Source of the DNA: Reticulitermes speratus | Lineage: Eukaryota > Arthropoda > Insecta > Blattodea > Rhinotermitidae | NCBI GenBank assembly: GCA_021186555.1 | Contig: JAJKFL010000237.1 | Coordinates: 2,252,558 to 2,316,557 of the forward strand | Direction: 5' to 3' | DNA: 64,000 nt | Shown: one piece after another, positions 57,691 to 64,000 of the stretch | Layout of the letters: each line of letters begins with the position of its first letter | How positions within the stretch are numbered: the first letter of the stretch is position 1 | Made by a program: the position numbers and the translations under genes | The notes under the pieces: generated by a model | Database searches by the model: none | What the model was told of the DNA's origin: nothing | Seen by the model: the letters and a program-made list of their open reading frames with translations, nothing else

Positions 57691-60517
57691 TAACACAGTA
57701 CAGTGGCACACGATGGCAAGCTTGTATGGGGGCTACATACAGTATTAGAGAAATGGGAGTGGGTAAAGAGAAACTAGCAAAGACGAGTTAACGTAACAAA
57801 TTTTGTTAGCCAAAGGTACTAGGAAAGAAACCGCCTGGCACATGACAGTAGAGGAGGGCACGCTAGAAGTACTACAGATGCTATGGACGTGGGCTACAGA
57901 GGTGCTAACACCAGAGCAGTTAAAAAATGATTTGTTGTTAGCCACAGTAGAATTTGCAGAAAAGGATTTGGTTAGATGAAGTAGAACATTCGGTGAATGA
58001 CGCGTTGTCAGGCAGATACTTTGGGGAAACACACCGCCTTTCTGCAGGCAGCATGGAGAGGCGAAACACAGATATTACAGGAACTGTGGGAGTGTGCTAA
58101 AAATACACTAACCACAGAGGAGTTAAAGAATAAATACTTGTTAGCCAAAGACGAAATGGGACAACTGCCTTTCACGTTGCAGCAGTGGGGGGGAAAACCA
58201 AGGTACTGCAGAAACTGTGGGAGTGGGCTAAAGAGATACTAACAGCAGAGGAGTTAAATAATGAATTGTTGTTAGCCAAAGACAAGAGGAACAAACCACG
58301 TGGCACTTGGCGGCAAAGGAGAGCAATGCAGAGGTATTAGAGAAGCTATGGGAGTGGGCTAAAGAGAAAATAACCACAGAGGAGTTAAGAGATAAACTGT
58401 TCTTAGCCAAAGACGATTGCGAACAGACCGTCTGGCACGTGGCGGCAAAGGCGGGCAATGCAGAGGTATTAGAGAAGTATGGGAGTGGGCTAAAGAGACA
58501 CTAACCAGAGGAGTTAAAGATGAATGTTCTTAGACAAAGACGATCGGAACAGACCGGCTGGCAGTGGCGCTAAGGCAGGCAATGCAGAGGCATTAGAGAA
58601 GCTATGGGAGTGGGCTAAAGAGACACTAACAAAAGAGGAGTTACGTAACAAATTGTTGTTAGCCAGAAATCACCCGCTTTCACGTTGCATCAGAGGAGGG
58701 CGAAACAGAGATATTACGGAAATTATGGAAGGCAGCCAAAGAGGAACTAAACCCAGAGGAGTTAAAAAACAAAATTTTGTTAGCCAAAGACACATCGGAA
58801 AAACCGCCTTGTTCAAATGCAGCAGTGTGGGGCACACAGAGGTTAAGGACCTATGGGAGGTCTAAAATGAACTAACCCAGAGGAGTTAAATGAAAATTTG
58901 TTGTTAGCCAAAGACAATGCGAAAAGAACCGCTGGCACGACGCAGCAGAGAAGGGACACACAGAGGTCCTAAGATCCTATGGGAATGGTCTAAAAAGGAA
59001 CTAACCCAGAAGATTAAATAAAAATTGTTGTTAGCCAAAGACGAGAAGAAAAGAACCGCCTGGCACCTGCGGCATGGTGGGGCAACACAGACTCATTGGG
59101 AAAATTATGGGAGTGGGCTAAAGAGGAACTAACAACAGAGGAGTTAAATAGTAGATTTCTGTTAGCCACAGATGATAGGGAACAAACTGCGTGGCACGTG
59201 GCAATAGGCGTGGCGAGCCAGAGATATTACAGAAAATATGGGAGTGTGCTGAAGAGAAACTGAACCCAGAACAGTTATATAATGAACTGTTGTTAGGAAA
59301 TTCGATAGCGAAACAACCAACTGGCACGTGGCAGCAGAACAGGGCAACGTAGACGTATTACAACTGCTATGGGAGTGGGCTAAAGAGAAACAAACTGACG
59401 ACTTAACTGAAAAGTTGTTGTTAGCCAAAGACCACAAGAACAAACTGCCTTTCACTGTGGCAGTAGAGCAGGACAAACCAGAGGTATTAGAGAATATTAT
59501 GGGAGTTGGCTAAAGAAGAGAGAACCACAGCTCAGCTTAAATAAAAAGTTGTTGTTAGCACAGACAAATTTGGAGTAACCGCCTGGCAAAGTGCGGCAAT
59601 ACGTGACCAGATACATTTGTTAATGCAGTTATGGGAGTTTGCTAAAGAGGCACTAACCACAGACGAGTTAAAAAATGAACTGTTCTTAGCCAAACACTTT
59701 ATGGGAAGAACCGCCTGGCACGATGCAGCAGAAACGAACAACACAGAAGTACTAGAGATACTATGGGGGTGGGCTGAAGAGGAACTAACACCAGAGGAAT
59801 TAACTAATAAATTGTTGTTAGTGAAAGACGATAAGGAAAAAAACGCCTGGCACGTGGCAGCAATGATGGACAAGACAGAGTCATTAGAGAAAATATGGGA
59901 GTGGGCCAAAGAGAAACTAACCCCAGAGGAGTTAACTAATAACTTCTTGTTAGCTAAAGACGATCGGAAAAAGACAGCGTGGCACGTGGCAGCAGAGTGG
60001 GGCAACAAGAGTCTTTAGAGAAGATATGGGAGTGGGCTAAAGCGGAACTATCCACAGAGGAGTTAAATAATGAATTGTTGCTAGCCAAAGACGATAGGGA
60101 ACAGACTGCCTTTGACGTGGCAACACAGCGGAACAACACCGAGGTGCTACAGATGCTACAGGAGTGGGCTGAACAGGAACTTGCATCAGACGAACAGAAT
60201 AACATACTGTTGTGACCTACAAACGTATTTAACTAATGCCTGGCACTGGCAGCCTGCTGGGAAACACAGAGGTACTGGAGGGACCGTGGGATTGGCCTAA
60301 AGAGAAACTAACAGCGGGGGAGTTAAATAATGAATTGTTGTTAACCAAATGCGATAGGGAACAGACCGTGTGGCACGTGGCGCAAAGCATAACAAAACAG
60401 GTATTAGATAAACGGTCAGAGTGGGCTAAACAAAGGAACCTGAAATGTAACATGCTGCTTGTGAAGATAGGGAATGGAAAACACACGCTAGAACCTGTAA
60501 AAAAAATAAACATGTAA
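57691..60517 (+). pseudogene. C-terminal array of about 20 ankyrin-like 44-residue repeats
   Basis: The repeat core TAWHVAAE.GNTEVLEKLWEW (dot = variable) is ankyrin-like (T-x-x-H-x-A-A), followed by an extra helix AKEELTPEELNNELLLAKDD, for a period near 44 residues (132 bases) instead of 33. The motif GAGGAGTTAA marks successive units every 130-132 bases from 57780 to 60318. Copies diverge from each other, unlike the nearby minisatellites, as expected for an old coding repeat under selection. The clean stretch 59617-60008 covers three whole repeats. Many units carry a one-base loss. The protein ends with a short basic tail (KKINM). Confidence 0.8.
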
Positions 60518-61014
60518 TAGAATCTGAAGGATTGGAAGCTATCGGAATGTTGCAGCTGTTCTTGTCTAAAGTGCAACCCAATTAGAGCGCTACGAAACCA
60601 GTTGAGCAGTTGACTGACAGTTTGAATACAATAATGATACACTGAAAAGATACTGAACTAATGGAACTGCTGGACTGCATATCTTGTTGTGGTCGCGTAT
60701 CACGCCGTCACAGACATCTACAGACCCTTGACACGGTAGCAATTTGAGTGACATTGCTTGTCCTTTGTGCGTCTGCAAGAGAATGACGTTATTGTGTAGG
60801 TTAAGCGGCAGCAGAGGAAACTACTAGAGGGTCTGTTGTGCTGTCAGCAGCAGTCTAGTGTTGTGCTATTTGTGGGGTGTTGATAGGTTTGTTGTGTTGA
60901 TTCGCACTGTGTCTAACGACATGCACTGTTGATAACTGACATGCTGTTACACAAATAGTTTGTAAATATTTGTGTATTAATGGATGTATAAAATGTGCTT
61001 ATTTGTGTTACTTG
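60518..61014. other. 3' flank of the lipase-NACHT gene
   Basis: No further repeats of the gene are seen. No clear AATAAA lies close to the stop. The right half becomes GT-rich and leads into the 45-bp array. Confidence 0.4.
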
Positions 61015-61570
61015 TGTGTAGATAGCAATTGTGTTGTAGAGATACGAGCAATGTTATTGTGTGTGTAGAATAGCAAATTGTGATTGTTGTAGAGATACGA
61101 GCAATGTTATTGTGTGTAGATAGCAATTGTGTTGTAGAGATACGAGCAATGTTATTGTGTGTCGATAGCAATTGTGTTGTAGAGATACGAGCAATGTTAT
61201 TGTGTGTAGATAGCAATTGTGTTGTAGATACGAGAATGTTATTGTGTGTAGATAGCAATTGTTTGTACAGATACGAGCAATGTTATTGTGTGTGTAGATT
61301 AAGCACATTTGTGTGAGTGTTGTAGAGATTACGAGACAATTGTTATTGTGTGTGTAGATAGCAATTGTGTTGTAGAGATACGAGCAATGTTATTGTGTGT
61401 AGATAGCAATTGTGTTGTACAGATACGAGCAATGTTATTGTGTGTAGATAGCAATTGTGTTGTAGAGATACGAGCAATGTTATGTGTGTAGATAGCAATT
61501 GTGTTGTACAGATACGAGCAATGTTATTGTGTGTAGATAGCAATTGTGTTGTAGAGATACGAGCAATGTC
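61015..61570. repeat. 45-bp tandem repeat, about 12 copies
   Basis: The unit contains GTGTGTAGATAGCAATTGTG and TTGTAGAGATACGAGCAATG. CAGATACG replaces GAGATACG in some copies. Indels are frequent at 61200-61370. Since 45 is divisible by three, short frames open on both strands and are ignored. Confidence 0.96.
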
Positions 61571-62296
61571 AGCACAAACAGTGCACTGTGTAAAGTTGTA
61601 AGGAAGGGCAAACTCACTTTAATGCTAATTCTGTAAAGCAAACTCCTTCGTCTGTTTCAAGTGCAACACTGTGCAGAATACAGACTGCAGTGCAGTGTTT
61701 GTATAATTGCAGTTGCACACAGCACCAAATAAACCCATATCAGATCTTTGTGCACTTCACTGAAAGGGAATTTTAAACTAATATTTTTGTAATATACACG
61801 TGTGTATCCTTATGCTGATAGAGTAATAGAGGATGGAACATTTTATCCTGCATGAAAAATTCAACAAATATAGTAGGAAGTATGATGGATCATATATTTA
61901 TGAACAGTGAACTGTTATCTGCTTATTTAGTAACAATTATGTAACTAACTGCTCGATACAGAGCTACTGTATTACACTGTATTGTTATCATTACGGCTTA
62001 TACAATTGGCGCTTGTACTTACACATCTTGCTATTCCATCTCTGTCATTTTAAACTTTTAATGATTGTTCACGTTTATAATTAGATCAAAACAGATTCAC
62101 AGTATTGACCAATTGTAATTATTGTTATAGTTATAATTATACGTATTGCAATGTTATCTATACATTGCACATTATTATGTAATTGACCATGTAAATATAA
62201 TTTAATTAATTTTTGTATTGTCCCACATTCATATTTGCCTCATGTTGTGTTACTACATACCACATATGTACACCTTTTTACATGTACAGCATATGT
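61571..62296. other. AT-rich spacer without recognised gene
   Basis: Long AT-rich stretches at 61780-62250; no domain and no clear repeat. Confidence 0.4.
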
Positions 62297-64000
62297 ACAG
62301 TGTACATCACAAAGACCCACATTACCTTCCGTTAACATTGCACAACATACACAGTTAAGAAGGTAGTTGTGTAACTAATTAGTGGTCCTGTAATGTCAGT
62401 ACACTTTGTTATCATACAGTCTGCAGTATAGACAGTGTCCGTCACATAGACCCTCATTACCTTACGTGAACAACGCACAACATACACAGTTAAGAAGGTA
62501 GTTGTGTAACTAATTAGTGGTCCTGTAATGTCAGTACAGTTTGTTATCATACAGTCTGCAGTATAGACAGTGTCCATCACATAGACCCTCATTACCTTAC
62601 GTGAACAACGCACAACATACACAGTTAAGAAGGTAGTTGTGTAACTAATTAGTGGTCCTGTAATGTCAGTACACTTTGTTATCATACAGTCTGCAGTATA
62701 GACAGTGTCCGTCACATAGACCCTCATTACCTTACGTGAACAACGCACAACATACACAGTTAAGAAGGTAGTTGTGTAACTAATTAGTGGTCCTGTAATG
62801 TCAGTACAGTTTGTTATCATACAGTCTGCAGTATAGACAGTGTCCATCACATAGACCCTCATTACCTTACGTGAACAACGCACAACATACACAGTTAAGA
62901 AGGTAGTTGTGTAACTAATTAGTGGTCCTGTAATGTCAGTACAGTTTGTTATCATACAGTCTGCAGTATAGACAGTGTCCATCACAAAGTCCCACATTAC
63001 CTTTAGTGAACATTGCACAACATACACAGTTAAGAAGGTAGTTGTGTAACTAATTAGTGGTCCTGTAATGTCAGTACAGTTTGTTATCATACAGTCTGCA
63101 GTATAGACAGTGTCCATCACATAGACCCTCATTACCTTACGTGAACAACGCACAACATACACAGTTAAGAAGGTAGTTGTGTAACTAATTAGTGGTCCTG
63201 TAATGTCAGTACAGTTTGTTATCATACAGTCTGCAGTATAGACAGTGTCCATCACAAAGTCCCACATTACCTTTAGTGAACATTGCACAACATACACAGT
63301 TAAGAAGGTAGTTGTGTAACTAATTAGTGGTCCTGTAATGTCAGTACAGTTTGTTATCATACAGTCTGCAGTATAGACAGTGTCCATCACAAAGTCCCAC
63401 ATTACCTTTAGTGAACATTGCACAACATACACAGTTAAGAAGGTAGTTGTGTAACTAATTAGTGGTCCTGTAATGTCAGTACAGTTTGTTATCATACAGT
63501 CTGCAGTATAGACAGTGTCCATCACAAAGACCCACATTACCTTCCGTGAACAATGCACAACATACACAGTTAAGAAGGTAGTTGTGTAACTAATTAGTGG
63601 TCCTGTAATGTCAGTACAGTTTGTTATCATACAGTCTGCAGTATAGACAGTGTCCGTCACAAAGACCCACATTACCTTCCGTGAACAATGCACAACATAC
63701 ACAGTTAAGAAGGCAGTTGTGTAACTAATTAGTGGTCCTGTAATGTCAGTACAGTTTGTTATCATACAGTCTGCAGTATAGACAGTGTCCGTCACAAAGA
63801 CCCACATTACCTTCCGTGAACAATGCACAACATACACAGTTAAGAAGGTAGTTGTGTAACTAATTAGTGGTCCTGTAATGTCAGTACAGTTTGTTATCAT
63901 ACAGTCTGCAGTATAGACAGTGTCCGTCACAAAGACCCACATTACCTTCCGTGAACAATGCACAACATACACAGTTAAGAAGGTAGTTGTGTAACTAATT
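62297..64000. repeat. 135-bp tandem repeat, about 12.6 copies, running off the window
   Basis: The unit contains ACACAGTTAAGAAGGTAGTT and GGTCCTGTAATGTCAGTACA. Two linked variant types occur: CACAAAG with CCCACATTACC, and CACATAG with CCCTCATTACC. The 45-codon unit is open in one minus-strand frame, giving a frame of 546 residues (63972-62332) with a repeat such as TVYTADCMITNCTDITGPLI. Copies differ freely at amino-acid-changing sites, and the array has no non-repeat N-terminus in view, so it is not called a gene. Confidence 0.96.

Larger units (their letters stand above)
53936..60517 (+). pseudogene. Lipase-NACHT-ankyrin-like giant protein gene, frame-disrupted
   Basis: About 2190 codons run in one direction without visible introns: lipase (about residues 1-270), linker (270-790), NACHT ATPase with helical region (790-1140), and about 20 repeats of 44 residues (1250-2190). 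The start chosen is ATG 53936, opening MSHETFNQTIDDFF; the end is the stop at 60515-60517. Family knowledge: STAND proteins use NACHT as a nucleotide switch, repeats as sensor and an N-terminal effector, so a lipid-cleaving immune-type receptor is possible (inference). The frame breaks more than 20 times, for instance at a C run (53994-53998) and at an A run in the P-loop (56352-56354). The gene may be a pseudogene, or may be intact and poorly polished. The modules are listed separately. Confidence 0.8.

Noticed and set aside
62332..63972. 546-residue repeat protein
   Set aside because: Likely an open frame in the 135-bp array; kept only as a low-interest finding because the array leaves the window.
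1..64000. Telomeric TTAGG arrays
   Set aside because: None seen, so the minisatellite density is not explained by a telomere within the window.

Overview
Organism. The window looks like repeat-rich insect nuclear DNA, most likely a cockroach or termite (Blattodea). The grounds are several tRNA-derived SINEs with recognisable A/B boxes, tails of a non-LTR retrotransposon, a Penelope-like element (PLE) with a GIY-YIG domain, a fossil Tc1/mariner-type transposase, and a very large gene of an arthropod lipase-NACHT-ankyrin family. No bacterial operon, rRNA gene, functional tRNA gene or CRISPR array is visible. The order-level placement is inferred from recognising families, not from a search. Layout. 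About 37.7 kb (59%) of the 64 kb is made of about 19 tandem arrays with mostly unrelated units: 25, 71, 34, 114, 19, 114 (inverted), 35, 24, 82, 59, 46, 18, 55, 90, 57, 88, 98, 45 and 135 bp, in window order. The largest are at 1203-4779 (71 bp), 5268-9232 (34 bp), 15871-17833 (35 bp), 23648-26650 (59 bp), 26690-30560 (46 bp), 32746-36712 (18 bp), 41386-44188 (57 bp), 44853-48225 (88 bp), 49645-53700 (98 bp) and 62297-64000 (135 bp, running off the edge). Between them lie short spacers with SINEs, retroelement tails, hairpin elements and hammerhead-like motifs. Most long open frames in the window are translations of these arrays and are not reported as genes. The one substantial gene lies at 53936-60517. 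It runs as one unspliced block: an N-terminal class-3-type lipase (GHSLG serine, FDSPG aspartate, candidate histidine), a linker, a NACHT/STAND ATPase (P-loop AGMGK, Walker B MLDGFDE, LWVTTRP, FIHRTFAEYYAA) and about 20 ankyrin-like repeats with a 44-residue period. The reading frame is broken many times. Several breaks sit in homopolymer runs, and the gene adjoins an indel-riddled part of the 98-bp array, so decay and consensus error cannot be told apart here. A PLE fragment at 48226-48950 (minus strand) keeps an open GIY-YIG region. Interplay. There is no operon logic. The window is best read as a minisatellite-dominated accessory region that holds mobile-element debris and one NLR-like gene, where a lipase could be the effector, NACHT the switch and the repeats the sensor (inference). 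Indel-rich blocks recur in several arrays and are a warning about base-level accuracy.
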